Source: JBBSNV01 sp964458605
GTDB lineage: Bacteria; Pseudomonadota; Alphaproteobacteria; Reyranellales; JAQSWP01
Assembly (NCBI GenBank): GCA_964458605.1
Contig: CAYWLS010000006.1
Span: 1 to 64,000 of the forward strand
Length of the DNA: 64,000 nt
Direction: 5' to 3'
A program made the translations under genes and the position numbers. The notes under the pieces were generated by a model. It worked only from the letters and a program-made list of their open reading frames with translations, did no database searches and had not been told where the DNA came from. Below are positions 32,991-41,501 of the stretch, in pieces (position 1 is the first letter of the stretch; every line of letters begins with the position of its first letter).

Positions 32991-34220
32991 CTACTCGGCG
33001 GCAAGATTGTTTTGCAGCAGGGAATGCTCGGCCTCGATCATGTAGTCGCGCGTCAGCGGCACCGCGTCCTGCTGCTTGGTGATCTGGATCTGGAACACGA
33101 ACTGGCGCATGTAGCGGAACGATACCTCGCAGCCGGCCAAGTAGAACTCCCACATGCGGCAGAAGCGCTCGTCGTACAGCGCCTTGGCGCGTTCGCGATT
33201 GGCCGTGAAGCGCTCGCGCCAGTGGCGCAGCGTGTGGGCGTAGTGCAGCCGCAGCGCCTCGATATCGGTAACCCACAGTCCGGTGCGCTCGATGGCGCTT
33301 AGCACCTCCGACAGCGCCGGAGTGTAGCCGCCGGGGAAGATGTACTTGCGCAGCCACTTGTTGGTGTTGCCCGGCGGCTCCATGCGGCCGATGGCGTGCA
33401 GCAGGAACACCCCGTCGTCGGCCAGCAGGGCCTTCACCTTGCGGAAATATTCGAGATAGTGGCGCGCGCCGACATGCTCGAACATGCCGACCGAGACGAT
33501 GCGGTCGTAGCGGTCGTCGTCGTCGCGATAGTCGCGCAGCAGAAAGCGGACGCGTTCGCCCAGCCCGGCCTTGGCGGCGCGTTCGGAGGCGAGCTTCTGC
33601 TGCTCGACCGACAGGGTGACGCCGGTGACCTGGGCGCCGCACTGCTTGGCCAGGTAGAGGCCGAGCCCGCCCCAGCCGCAGCCGATATCCAGCACTTTCT
33701 GGCCGGGCTGGATGCGCAGCTTGGCGGCGATATGGCGCTTCTTCTGCAGCTGCGCCTGCTCCAGCGTGTCCTGCGGCGTCATGAAATAGGCGCAGGAATA
33801 CTGGCGGTCGGCGTCGAGGAACAGATCGTACAGCGCGCCCGACAGGTCGTAGTGATGGGCGACGTTCTTCTGCGCCCGGCCGACCGGGTTGTATTGCTGC
33901 AGGCCGCGCAACCAGTATCCGGCGCGCGTCGCGAACACCTGCATCGGGTGGTTCTCGAACGCCTCCATCGAATGGCCCATCAGGTCGAGGAAGTCGTAGA
34001 TGGTGCCGTCCTCGACCGTCAGCGTGCCGTTCATGTACGATTCGCCGAAGGCCAGGCGCGGGTCGAGCAGCAGGCGCCGCGCGGTACGGCGGTCGTGCAC
34101 GCGCATGGTCACGGTCGGTCCCGGCCGCGGCGCTTCGATCCGATGGGTTTTGCCATCGGGGCCGATGAGAACGATTGTGCCGACCTGAAGGATGCGGCGG
34201 ACGAAACCGGCCAGCAGCAT
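32991..34220 (-). CDS. cfa: Cyclopropane-fatty-acyl-phospholipid synthase
   Basis: This 409-residue SAM-dependent enzyme adds a methylene bridge to unsaturated phospholipid acyl chains. It has an N-terminal lipid-binding domain (about 1-120), the SAM motif KVLDIGCGWGGLGLYLA (about 178-194), the VTLSVEQQKLA segment, a GMFEHVGARHY motif and PGGYTPALSE. Start ATG 34220 is chosen with GGAG 6 bases upstream; an in-frame TTG at 34232 would add four residues. It lies 41 bp upstream of the ABC exporter genes, so co-transcription is possible. Confidence 0.93.
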   Translation of the reverse strand: MLLAGFVRRILQVGTIVLIGPDGKTHRIEAPRPGPTVTMRVHDRRTARRLLLDPRLAFGESYMNGTLTVEDGTIYDFLDLMGHSMEAFENHPMQVFATRAGYWLRGLQQYNPVGRAQKNVAHHYDLSGALYDLFLDADRQYSCAYFMTPQDTLEQAQLQKKRHIAAKLRIQPGQKVLDIGCGWGGLGLYLAKQCGAQVTGVTLSVEQQKLASERAAKAGLGERVRFLLRDYRDDDDRYDRIVSVGMFEHVGARHYLEYFRKVKALLADDGVFLLHAIGRMEPPGNTNKWLRKYIFPGGYTPALSEVLSAIERTGLWVTDIEALRLHYAHTLRHWRERFTANRERAKALYDERFCRMWEFYLAGCEVSFRYMRQFVFQIQITKQQDAVPLTRDYMIEAEHSLLQNNLAAE

Positions 34221-34343
34221 GATCCACTCCAAAACCTTGCCGGCGCGGTGCTCCCCGCCGCGCGCGATGATCGCAGTATTTTAGCGTCGCAAATCCCGGC
34301 AAGGCAAAGCTTTGCGTGCGGCGCATGGTGCGACGCAGACGAC

Positions 34344-34379
34344 AAAAAACCCGGCCGCGTGCGTGGCACGGGCCGGGTT
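34344..34379 (-). terminator. Rho-independent terminator of the rpsF-rpsR-rplI operon
   Basis: On the minus strand a perfect 9-bp stem (aacccggcc / ggccgggtt, 34348-34356 with 34371-34379) is followed directly by a U-tract (TTTTTTGT). It lies about 20 bp after the rplI stop codon. Confidence 0.9.
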
Positions 34380-34398
34380 GTCGCGAAGCAGGCTGGCG

Positions 34399-35085
34399 CT
34401 ACTTCTTCTTTTTCTTCTTCTCGGCCTTCTCGCCGTCGGCCTCGCCGCTTTCGCTGGCTTCGGCCGGCGCCGCCTCGGCGGCCGGCGTCTCGCCCTCGGC
34501 CGGAGCGGCCGCCTGCGCCTGGCTGCGCTCGAGCATGGCTGCTTCCTGGGCGGCCATCTGCTCCTGCAGTTCCTGCGCCGCGCGCTCGGTCTCGGCCACC
34601 AGCACGCCGCCCTTGGCCTGGAAGTCGGCTTCCTCGGCGGAGCGGGCGACGTTGACCTTGATCGGCACGCTGACCTCGGGGTGCAGCACGATGTCGACCG
34701 AGTACAGGCCCAGCGCCTTGATCGCCTTGTCCAGGTTGACTTGGTGACGGTCGATCTGCACGCCGGCTTCGGTCGCGGCCTGCGCCACGTCGCGCGCCGA
34801 CACCGAGCCGTAGAGCTGCAGCGCCTCGGACGCCTGGCGGATCAGCACCACGGAGAAATCCTTCATCTTCTCCGCGACCTTCTCGGCCTCTTGCTTGCGC
34901 TCCAGGTTGGTCGCCTCGAGCCGCTTACGCTGCGTCTCGAAGTAGGCGATGTTCTCCTTGGTGGCGCGCAGGGCCTTCTTGCGCGGCAGCAGGAAGTTGC
35001 GGGCGTAGCCCGGCTTCACCTTCACCACGTCGCCCATCTGGCCGAGCTTGGCCACGCGCTCGAGCAGGATGACTTGCATCTGCAT
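34399..35085 (-). CDS. rplI: 50S ribosomal protein L9
   Basis: This 228-residue protein has the L9 N-domain (VILLERVAKLGQMGDVVKVKPGYARNFLLP), the long connecting helix and the C-domain (about 60-148). The usual length is about 150; here residues 150-228 are an additional low-complexity tail rich in Ala and Glu and ending in six lysines (KAEKKKKKK). Such acidic/basic tails occur in some alphaproteobacteria. The start at 35085 follows GGGAGG. It is last in the rpsF-rpsR-rplI operon, with 15 bp between it and rpsR. Confidence 0.96.
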   Translation of the reverse strand: MQMQVILLERVAKLGQMGDVVKVKPGYARNFLLPRKKALRATKENIAYFETQRKRLEATNLERKQEAEKVAEKMKDFSVVLIRQASEALQLYGSVSARDVAQAATEAGVQIDRHQVNLDKAIKALGLYSVDIVLHPEVSVPIKVNVARSAEEADFQAKGGVLVAETERAAQELQEQMAAQEAAMLERSQAQAAAPAEGETPAAEAAPAEASESGEADGEKAEKKKKKK

Positions 35086-35100
35086 GTTCGTCCTCCCGCC

Positions 35101-35349
35101 TTACTTGATCAGATACGGCAGCAGCGCCAGGAAGCGGGCGCGCTTGATGGCCTGCGCCAGCTCGCGCTGCTTCTTGGCCGACACCGCGGTGATGCGGCTG
35201 GGCACGATCTTGCCGCGTTCGGAGATGAAGCGGCCCAGCAGGCGCACGTCCTTGTAGTCGATCTTCGGCGCGTTGGGGCCGGAGAACGGGCAGGTCTTGC
35301 GCCGACGGATGAAGGGACGGCGCTGGCCGCCACCGGATTGCATGCTCAT
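35101..35349 (-). CDS. rpsR: 30S ribosomal protein S18
   Basis: This basic 82-residue protein matches S18: RRKTCPFSG, NAPKIDYKDVRLLGRFISERGKIVPSRITAVSAKKQRELAQAIKRARFLALLPY. S18 binds S6 and the platform of the 30S subunit. Its ATG overlaps the rpsF stop (ATGA), so both proteins are made in balance. Length is normal. Confidence 0.97.
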   Translation of the reverse strand: MSMQSGGGQRRPFIRRRKTCPFSGPNAPKIDYKDVRLLGRFISERGKIVPSRITAVSAKKQRELAQAIKRARFLALLPYLIK

Positions 35350-35855
35350 TCGCCACCTTCCTCGTTGCTCTCGGCCGGCTTCTCGGCGAAGCGGGGACGC
35401 TCGCCACCGCGGTCGCCGCCGCGATCACCGCGGTCGCCCCGATCGCCACGGTCGCCGCGGTCGAAGCCGCCGCCACCGCCGAAGCGGCGCGGCCGGTCGC
35501 CGCGATCGCCCCGATCGCCGCGCTCGTCGCGGTCGCGCTTCTGCAGCATGACCGACGGGCCTTCCTCGTGCGTCTCGACACGGATCGTCAGATAGCGCAG
35601 CACGTCTTCGTTCAGACGCATGTTGCGTTCCATCTCGACGATCGCCGCCGGCGGCGCATCGATGTTCATGAGCAGGTAGTGGCCCTTGCGGTTCTTGTTG
35701 ATCCGATAGGTCAACGAGCGCAGGCCCCAGTTCTCTTTCTTGGTGACTTTGCCGCCCATCCCTTCGAGGATGGCGGTGAAGCTGTCGACTAGGGCATCGG
35801 CCTGATTGGTGGCGATGTCCTGACGCGCAATAAACACGTTCTCGTAGAACGGCAT
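35346..35855 (-). CDS. rpsF: 30S ribosomal protein S6 with RGD-repeat tail
   Basis: This 169-residue S6 has a normal ferredoxin-like core (1-100: MPFYENVFIARQDI, YRINKNRKGHYLLMNI) plus a 65-residue tail with repeated Arg-Gly-Asp units (about 111-150: RGDRGDRGD, GGGGGFDRGDRGD) and a glycine run. Typical alphaproteobacterial S6 proteins have shorter variable tails. The tail comes from tandem 9-bp-like repeats and is disordered; it may bind RNA. It is first in the rpsF-rpsR-rplI operon. Confidence 0.96.
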   Translation of the reverse strand: MPFYENVFIARQDIATNQADALVDSFTAILEGMGGKVTKKENWGLRSLTYRINKNRKGHYLLMNIDAPPAAIVEMERNMRLNEDVLRYLTIRVETHEEGPSVMLQKRDRDERGDRGDRGDRPRRFGGGGGFDRGDRGDRGDRGDRGGDRGGERPRFAEKPAESNEEGGE

Positions 35856-35955
35856 TCAGACAACCCCTTATGGCTGTTAGCGGACCGGCGCCCGTCCAGC
35901 CACAATGGCCAAACCCGGCGTTACGGTCCTAGCCGGCGGTGCCGGCAAGGAGCGG
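35856..35955 (-). ncRNA. Candidate S6:S18-type leader of rpsF
   Basis: The roughly 100-nt untranslated leader from the likely start site to the rpsF ATG can fold into a helix closing on itself (35882-35887 with 35924-35929, GGACCG/CGGTCC), with an inner GCCA/TGGC hairpin and a GCC/GGC helix between. The S6:S18 complex is known in many bacteria to bind a leader of this general form and repress its own operon. Assignment to the family is inference; the ribosome binding site AAGGGG lies just downstream. Confidence 0.4.
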
Positions 35956-35961
35956 GCGCGG

Positions 35962-35989
35962 ACTATACAGAGTTATGGCGGCGGCGCAA
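35962..35989 (-). promoter_or_regulatory. Candidate promoter of rpsF operon
   Basis: On the minus strand TTGCGC (35984-35989) and TATAGT (35962-35967) are separated by 16 bp. The -10 box is strong and the -35 box is weak. The predicted start near 35955 would give a leader of about 100 nt. Confidence 0.5.
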
Positions 35990-36037
35990 CCCCGGGCGAC
36001 GTAAAATTGCGCGGCGGCCGAATGCCAGCAATTCCAG

Positions 36038-36859
36038 TCACTTGATGGGCAGAATGGAGCGCAGGAAGGCCAGAACCGGCGGCCCCCAGCTCTGGTCCGC
36101 CGGCTGGGCGTTGTAGTAGCCGTGACCGTCCTTGCCGCTGGCCGGCGGTTTGACCAAGCTCGCCCGGCCGCCCGCCTGCACATAAGCCTGATACATCCTG
36201 TCGGCCAGATACGGCCGGAAGAACAGATCGTTCTCGGCGTAGATCCACAGCGAGGCAACGTGGTTGGCGGCGCCGAACCGGGCGGCGGCGCGGATCAGCT
36301 CGTTCTCGTTGCAGGCGTAGCCGCGCTGGGGATCGCCGCCGCGGCCGCCGGCGAAATTGACGATGGCGACCAGGCCGGGCAGGGCGGCGGCGGCGTCGCT
36401 GATGCTGCCCCAGCCGCCGGCGGAGTGGCCGACCAGCACGACGTGGCTGGCATCGACATGCGGCTGCGTCGCCATGTAGTCGATGGTGGCCCGGAAATCG
36501 GCCACTGTGGCGCGGGCGGCGGCGGCGAAATCGGGCCGGTCGCAGCGCCCGAAATCTTCCGCCCAGGGTCCGGTGGAATGGCCGTAGCCGCGTCGCGTGG
36601 TGACGGCGACGATGAAGCCGTGGCGCGCGAACCAGCGCGAGGGCATGCCGTAGCGCGCCACCAGGGCGGTGCGATCGGCGCTGTCGACCGGCGAGCCGTG
36701 ATTGAACAGCAGCAGCGGATGGGTCTTGCCGTCTTCGCCGTAGATGGCGGTTTCCAGTTCGCTGCCGTTGGGGCCTGGAATGCGCACGATGCGCGGCTCG
36801 GGGGCGGCGTGGACCGAGGTTGCAAACAGGATGGCGAGCGCAACGAGAAGCGGACGCAT
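36038..36859 (-). CDS. Secreted alpha/beta hydrolase
   Basis: This 273-residue protein has a signal peptide (residues 1-18, ending HAA) and an alpha/beta hydrolase fold: oxyanion loop FNHGSP, nucleophile elbow GHSAGGWG (Ser about residue 145), catalytic Asp likely in YAENDLFF and His near DGHGYYN. It resembles dienelactone hydrolase/prolyl-peptidase-type hydrolases and probably acts in the periplasm. The substrate is unknown. The gene is divergent from fabD. Confidence 0.85.
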   Translation of the reverse strand: MRPLLVALAILFATSVHAAPEPRIVRIPGPNGSELETAIYGEDGKTHPLLLFNHGSPVDSADRTALVARYGMPSRWFARHGFIVAVTTRRGYGHSTGPWAEDFGRCDRPDFAAAARATVADFRATIDYMATQPHVDASHVVLVGHSAGGWGSISDAAAALPGLVAIVNFAGGRGGDPQRGYACNENELIRAAARFGAANHVASLWIYAENDLFFRPYLADRMYQAYVQAGGRASLVKPPASGKDGHGYYNAQPADQSWGPPVLAFLRSILPIK

Positions 36860-36878
36860 GGTCGACTACAAATACTGT

Positions 36879-36906
36879 TTGACTTGGCCGGTCAAGCGGT
36901 TATGCC
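36879..36906 (+). promoter_or_regulatory. Candidate fabD promoter
   Basis: TTGACT (36879-36884) and TATGCC (36901-36906) are separated by 16 bp and lie just before the fabD start at 36938. The spacing to the start codon suits a promoter for the fab cluster. Confidence 0.5.
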
Positions 36907-36937
36907 TCGTGCCAACGGCAGAAGCTTCCGAGGGAAC

Positions 36938-37882
36938 ATGACACGCGCATTCGTCTTTCCAGGCCAGGGCAGCCAGGCGGTCGGCATGGGCCGCGACCTC
37001 GCCGAGGCCTTTCCCGTGGCACGGCAGGTGTTCGAGGAAGTGGACGAAGCGCTGAAGCAGAAGCTTTCCACCCTGATGCGCGAGGGGCCCGAGAGCGACC
37101 TGATCCTGACCGAAAATGCCCAGCCGGCGTTGATGGCGGTCAGCCTGGCCACGGTGCGGGTGGTCGAGAGCGAAGGCGGCAGGAAGCTGGGGCAACTGGC
37201 CAGTTACGTCGCCGGCCATTCGCTGGGCGAGTATTCGGCGCTGGCGGCCGCCGGCGCGCTCAGCATCGCCGATGCGGCGCGGCTGCTGAAGAAGCGCGGC
37301 CAGGCCATGCAGCGCGCGGTGCCGGTCGGCGTCGGCGCCATGGCGGCGCTGCTGGGCATCGAACTGGAGCCGGCGCAGGAAGCCTGCAAGGAAGCGGCCG
37401 AAGGCCAGGTCGTGGCGGTGGCCAACGACAATGGCGGCGGCCAGGTGGTGATTTCCGGACACAAGGAAGCGGTCGAGCGCGCCATCAAGGCGGCGCAGGC
37501 CAAAGGATGCAAGCGCGGCATGCTGCTGCCGGTGAGCGCCCCGTTCCATTGCCCGCTGATGCAGCCGGCCGCCGACGCCATGGCGGAGGCGCTGGAGACG
37601 GCGGTGCTGGCGCCCCCGTCGGTGCCGGTGGTGGCCAATGTGCGGGCCACCGAAACGAGCGATCCGGCGACCATCAAGAAGCTGCTGGTCGAGCAGGTTA
37701 CCGGCCTGGTGCGCTGGCGCGAAAGCGTGCTGTACATGAAGGGCAAGGGCGTGGCGTCGCTGGTCGAGGCCGGCGCGGGCAAGGTGCTGACCGGGCTGGT
37801 CAAGCGGATCGACAAGGAGATGACCGGCACGGCGATCAACACGCCGGCCGATGTCGAGGCGTTCCTCAAGAGCGCCGTGTGA
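36938..37882 (+). CDS. fabD: Malonyl-CoA:ACP transacylase
   Basis: This 314-residue transacylase loads malonyl groups onto ACP for fatty acid synthesis. It carries FPGQGSQAVGMG at the start, ENAQPALMAVSLA, the catalytic GHSLGEYSAL (Ser about residue 92) and the distal His in SAPFHCPLM. The start at 36938 gives the usual MTRAFVFPGQG form. It opens the fabD-fabG-acpP-fabF cluster, with 103 bp to fabG. Confidence 0.96.
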   Translation: MTRAFVFPGQGSQAVGMGRDLAEAFPVARQVFEEVDEALKQKLSTLMREGPESDLILTENAQPALMAVSLATVRVVESEGGRKLGQLASYVAGHSLGEYSALAAAGALSIADAARLLKKRGQAMQRAVPVGVGAMAALLGIELEPAQEACKEAAEGQVVAVANDNGGGQVVISGHKEAVERAIKAAQAKGCKRGMLLPVSAPFHCPLMQPAADAMAEALETAVLAPPSVPVVANVRATETSDPATIKKLLVEQVTGLVRWRESVLYMKGKGVASLVEAGAGKVLTGLVKRIDKEMTGTAINTPADVEAFLKSAV

Positions 37883-37883
37883 T

Positions 37884-37911
37884 TTGACAGGCGCCCGTCT
37901 CTTGGTCTAAC
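37884..37911 (+). promoter_or_regulatory. Candidate internal promoter ahead of fabG
   Basis: A perfect TTGACA (37884-37889) and TCTAAC (37906-37911) are 16 bp apart, in the 103-bp gap between fabD and fabG. Confidence 0.45.
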
Positions 37912-37985
37912 AGCGCCGCCCAATCGCCACGGCGGGATGGCCGGGGGCGGACGCCAAGCCTTCGGGGCAGGGTCGGAGGACGACG

Positions 37986-38723
37986 ATGTTCGATCTCAGC
38001 GGCAGGACCGCGCTGGTCACCGGCGCCTCGGGCGGCATCGGCGGCGCCATTGCGCGGGCGCTGCATGCCCAGGGCGCCCAGGTGGCGCTGAGCGGCACCC
38101 GCGCCGAGGCGCTCGATGCGCTGGCCGGCGAGTTGAAGGAGCGGGTCCATGTCATGCCCGCCAACCTGTCCGATGGCGCGGCGATCGACGCGCTGGTCAA
38201 GGACTGCGAGGCCCGCATGGGCAGCCTCGACATCCTGGTCAACAACGCCGGGCTGACGCGCGACATGCTGGCGCTGCGATTGAAGGACGAAGATTGGCAG
38301 GCCGTGATCGACGTCAACCTGACCGCCACGTTCCGGCTGTGCCGCGCCGCCATGCGCGGCATGATGAAGAAGCGTTTCGGCCGGATGGTCAACATCACCT
38401 CGATCGTCGGCGTCACCGGCAATCCGGGACAGGCCAACTATGCCGCCTCCAAGGCCGGCATGATCGGCATGTCCAAGTCGCTGGCGGCCGAAGTGGCCTC
38501 GCGCGGCATCACGGTCAACTGCGTGGCGCCCGGCTTCATCGCCACGCCGATGACCGACGTGCTGAGCGAGGACCAGAAGGCCAAGCTCCTGGGCGCCATC
38601 CCGGCCGGCAGGCTGGGTATGCCGGAAGACGTGGCCGCCGGGGTGGTTTACCTTGCCAGCGCCGAGGCCGGATACGTCACCGGGCAGACCTTGCACATCA
38701 ATGGCGGCATGGCCATGATATGA
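37986..38723 (+). CDS. fabG: 3-oxoacyl-[ACP] reductase
   Basis: This 245-residue SDR performs the first reduction of the fatty acid elongation cycle. Visible motifs are VTGASGGIGGAI (cofactor), VNNAGLTRD, the catalytic Ser in NITSIVG, YAASKAG (Tyr-x-x-x-Lys) and PGFIATPMTD. Length and position between fabD and acpP fix its identity as fabG rather than another SDR. GGAGG lies before the ATG. Confidence 0.96.
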   Translation: MFDLSGRTALVTGASGGIGGAIARALHAQGAQVALSGTRAEALDALAGELKERVHVMPANLSDGAAIDALVKDCEARMGSLDILVNNAGLTRDMLALRLKDEDWQAVIDVNLTATFRLCRAAMRGMMKKRFGRMVNITSIVGVTGNPGQANYAASKAGMIGMSKSLAAEVASRGITVNCVAPGFIATPMTDVLSEDQKAKLLGAIPAGRLGMPEDVAAGVVYLASAEAGYVTGQTLHINGGMAMI

Positions 38724-38894
38724 AACTTGCGGGGGCGCGCCGCTTGCCGGCAGCGCAACGCATTGAAATCAAACGGTTCCGGCGGCTGGCCAAGGCGTAT
38801 GAAACATGATAGTGAAACGCCGCTTTTCGCCGACACAAGGCGCGCAGGCCGCGCCCGATCCTAGTCAAATCCGTCAACGCGAAGGACAAGAACG

Positions 38895-39131
38895 ATGAGC
38901 GATACTGCCGAACGGGTGAAGAAAATCGTTGTCGAGCATCTGGGCGTGGAAGCCGATCAGGTTTCGCCGACCTCGAGCTTCATCGACGATCTGGGCGCCG
39001 ACTCGCTCGATACCGTCGAGCTGGTGATGGCGTTCGAGGAAGAATTCGGCATCGAAATTCCCGACGACGCGGCGGAGAAGATCGCCACTGTCGGCGATGC
39101 CATCAAGTTCATCGACGAGAACAAGAAGTAG
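38895..39131 (+). CDS. acpP: Acyl carrier protein
   Basis: This acidic 78-residue protein has the phosphopantetheine attachment site GADSLDTVELVMAFEEEF (Ser about residue 37). It carries growing acyl chains in type II fatty acid synthesis. It sits between fabG and fabF, and a terminator-like hairpin with a T-rich tail follows directly. Confidence 0.97.
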   Translation: MSDTAERVKKIVVEHLGVEADQVSPTSSFIDDLGADSLDTVELVMAFEEEFGIEIPDDAAEKIATVGDAIKFIDENKK

Positions 39132-39142
39132 TCTCGGACGCT

Positions 39143-39170
39143 CGCCCCTCGCGGCGGGCGTTTTGTTTTT
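39143..39170 (+). terminator. Rho-independent terminator/attenuator after acpP
   Basis: A short GC stem (cgccc 39143-39147 with gggcg 39156-39160) is followed by ttttgttttt. It lies 12 bp after the acpP stop and 34 bp before fabF. It likely lowers read-through so that ACP is made in excess over FabF. Confidence 0.65.
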
Positions 39171-39203
39171 GCCGCGCCTTCTAACGCGACAAAGGACCAA
39201 GCG

Positions 39204-40466
39204 ATGAGACGAGTCGTCGTCACCGGAATGGGCATGGTCACGCCGCTGGGCAGCGGGGTGGAACCGACCTGGAAGCGCCTGATCGCAGGCGAATCGGGCA
39301 TCAGCGGCATCCAGTCGTTCGATGTTTCGGACCTGCCGGCCAAGATCGCCGGCCAGGTGCCGGTGGGCGAGACGTCCGAGGGCCGCTTCAACGCCGACGA
39401 TTACATGGCGCCCAAGGACCAGCGCAAGGTCGACCGTTTCATCGTCTATGCGATGGGGGCGGCCAGCCAGGCGGTCGACGATTCGGGCTGGAAGCCGGAA
39501 GCCGAGGCCGACCGCGAGCGCACCGGCGTGCTGATCGGCTCGGGCATCGGCGGCCTGGAAACCATTTACGAGGGCTCGATCACGCTCAAGGAGCGCGGAC
39601 CGCGGCGCTTGAGCCCGTTCTTCATTCCCTCGGCGCTGATCAATCTCGGCTCGGGCCAGGTTTCGATCAAGTACGGCTTCAAGGGGCCCAACCACTCCGT
39701 CGTCACCGCCTGCTCGACCGGCGCGCATGCGATCGGCGATGCGGCGCGGCTGATCCAGCTCGACGATGCCGACGTGATGGTGTGCGGCGGCGCCGAGGCC
39801 GCAATGTGCCGCATCGGCATTGCCGGCTTCGCCGCGGCGCGCGCCTTGTCGACCGGCTTCAACGACACTCCGACCGCCGCCTCGCGGCCGTGGGACAAGG
39901 ACCGCGACGGCTTCGTCATGGGCGAAGGCGCCGGATCGCTGGTGCTGGAAGAATACGAGCACGCCAAGAAGCGCGGCGCCAAGATCTACGCCGAAGTGCT
40001 GGGCTACGGCCTGTCGGGCGACGCCTATCACATCACCGCGCCGCCGGACGACGGCAATGGCGGCTATCGCGCCATGCAGGCGGCGCTGAAGCGGGCCAGG
40101 CTCAATACCGACCAGATCGACTACATCAACGCCCATGGCACCTCGACGCCGCTGGGCGACGAGATCGAACTGGGCGCGGTCAAGCGGCTGTTCGGCCAGG
40201 ACGCCTACAAGCTCTCGATGTCGTCGACCAAATCGGCGATCGGCCATCTGCTGGGCGCGGCCGGCGCGGTCGAGGCGATCTTCTCGATCAAGTCGATCAC
40301 CGACCAGATCGTGCCGCCGACGCTGAACCTGCACAATCCGTCGGAAGGCTGCGACATCGACCTGGTTCCGCTCAAGGCCAAGGAGCGCAAGGTGCGTTAT
40401 GCGCTGTCCAACTCCTTCGGCTTCGGCGGCACCAACGCGTCGGTGATCTTCGGCGCGGTTTCCTAG
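39204..40466 (+). CDS. fabF: 3-oxoacyl-[ACP] synthase II
   Basis: This 420-residue condensing enzyme elongates acyl-ACP with malonyl-ACP. The catalytic triad is visible: Cys in TACSTGAHA (about residue 169), His in NAHGTSTPLGD and His in KSAIGHLLGAAGAVE. Start MRRVVVTGMG and length are typical. mltG follows by 12 bp. Confidence 0.96.
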   Translation: MRRVVVTGMGMVTPLGSGVEPTWKRLIAGESGISGIQSFDVSDLPAKIAGQVPVGETSEGRFNADDYMAPKDQRKVDRFIVYAMGAASQAVDDSGWKPEAEADRERTGVLIGSGIGGLETIYEGSITLKERGPRRLSPFFIPSALINLGSGQVSIKYGFKGPNHSVVTACSTGAHAIGDAARLIQLDDADVMVCGGAEAAMCRIGIAGFAAARALSTGFNDTPTAASRPWDKDRDGFVMGEGAGSLVLEEYEHAKKRGAKIYAEVLGYGLSGDAYHITAPPDDGNGGYRAMQAALKRARLNTDQIDYINAHGTSTPLGDEIELGAVKRLFGQDAYKLSMSSTKSAIGHLLGAAGAVEAIFSIKSITDQIVPPTLNLHNPSEGCDIDLVPLKAKERKVRYALSNSFGFGGTNASVIFGAVS

Positions 40467-40478
40467 AACATCGGCGCG

Positions 40479-41462
40479 ATGCTGCGCCGGGTCCTGGTCT
40501 GGCTGATCGCGCTTAGCCTGCTGCTGGGTGCAGCGGGCGCGGGCGCTTTGGTGTGGGCGCGTCACCAGATCCAGCAGCCCGGGCCGCTGGCCCAGGCCTC
40601 GACCGTGGTCATCCCCAAAGGCGCCGGCGCCAGCGAGATCGGCCGGCTGCTGCAGGCCAAGGGCGTGATCGAGGAACCGCTGCTGTTCCGGCTGGCCCTG
40701 CGCCTGGAGGACAGCGAGCGGCCGCTCAAGGCCGGCGAGTACGAATTCCCCGCCCATATCAGCGTGATGGAAGTGCTGGCGCTGCTGCAGAGCGGCAAGA
40801 CGGTGATGCACAAGATCACCATCGCCGAAGGCCTGAGCGTGACCGAGATCCTGGGCATCGTGAAGGCCCAGGAGGGGCTCGAGGGCGAGATCACGCTGAA
40901 GCCGGGCGAGGGCAGCCTGCTGCCGCAGACCTATTTCTACAGCCTGGGCGACAGCCGCGATTCGGTGATCCAGCGCATGCGCCAGGCGATGCGCGAGACG
41001 CTCGACGAGTTGTGGCCCAAGCGCAAGGCCGGCCTGCCGTTCGAGACCCAGCGCGAGGCGGTGACCTTGGCCTCGATCGTCGAGAAGGAGACCGGCGTGG
41101 CGTCCGAGCGGCCGCGCGTGGCGGCGGTGTTCGTCAACCGGCTGCGGCTGAACATGCGGCTGGAATCGGATCCCACCGTGACCTACGGCATCACCCACGG
41201 GCAGCACCCGCTGGGGCGCGACCTGAACCGGGCCGACCTGCAGGCGCCCACGCCCTACAACACCTATGTGATGCCGGGCCTGCCGCCGGGGCCGATCGCC
41301 AATCCCGGCCGCGCCTCGCTGGAGGCGGCGCTCAACCCGATCGACACCAAGGATCTCTATTTCGTGGCCGACGGCTCGGGCGGCCACGCCTTCGCCGAGA
41401 CGCTCGACCAGCACAACAGGAACGTCGCCAACTGGCGCAAGCTGCAGCGACAGAAGAAGTAG
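40479..41462 (+). CDS. mltG: Endolytic peptidoglycan transglycosylase MltG
   Basis: This 327-residue protein has one N-terminal TM helix (about 3-25) and a periplasmic YceG domain. Its LysM-like subdomain is about 40-110, and the catalytic region has LASIVEKETG (Glu) and YNTYVMPGLPPGPIANPG. It cuts nascent glycan strands and sets their length. It sits directly after fabF, as is usual in proteobacteria; yicC and gmk normally follow but are separated here by two opposite-strand genes. Confidence 0.94.
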   Translation: MLRRVLVWLIALSLLLGAAGAGALVWARHQIQQPGPLAQASTVVIPKGAGASEIGRLLQAKGVIEEPLLFRLALRLEDSERPLKAGEYEFPAHISVMEVLALLQSGKTVMHKITIAEGLSVTEILGIVKAQEGLEGEITLKPGEGSLLPQTYFYSLGDSRDSVIQRMRQAMRETLDELWPKRKAGLPFETQREAVTLASIVEKETGVASERPRVAAVFVNRLRLNMRLESDPTVTYGITHGQHPLGRDLNRADLQAPTPYNTYVMPGLPPGPIANPGRASLEAALNPIDTKDLYFVADGSGGHAFAETLDQHNRNVANWRKLQRQKK

Positions 41463-41501
41463 CGGCGGCGCGGCGGGCGAGGGTGCTTCGGGGCTGCCGC
41501 C

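Noticed and set aside
35399..35530. Short repeated units around the rpsF tail, considered as a CRISPR-like array
   Set aside because: The units are 9-15 bp coding repeats without spacers, inside a ribosomal protein gene.
38874..41414. 846-codon antisense open frame opposite acpP-fabF-mltG
   Set aside because: Shadow of well-identified genes; no homology or translation signals.
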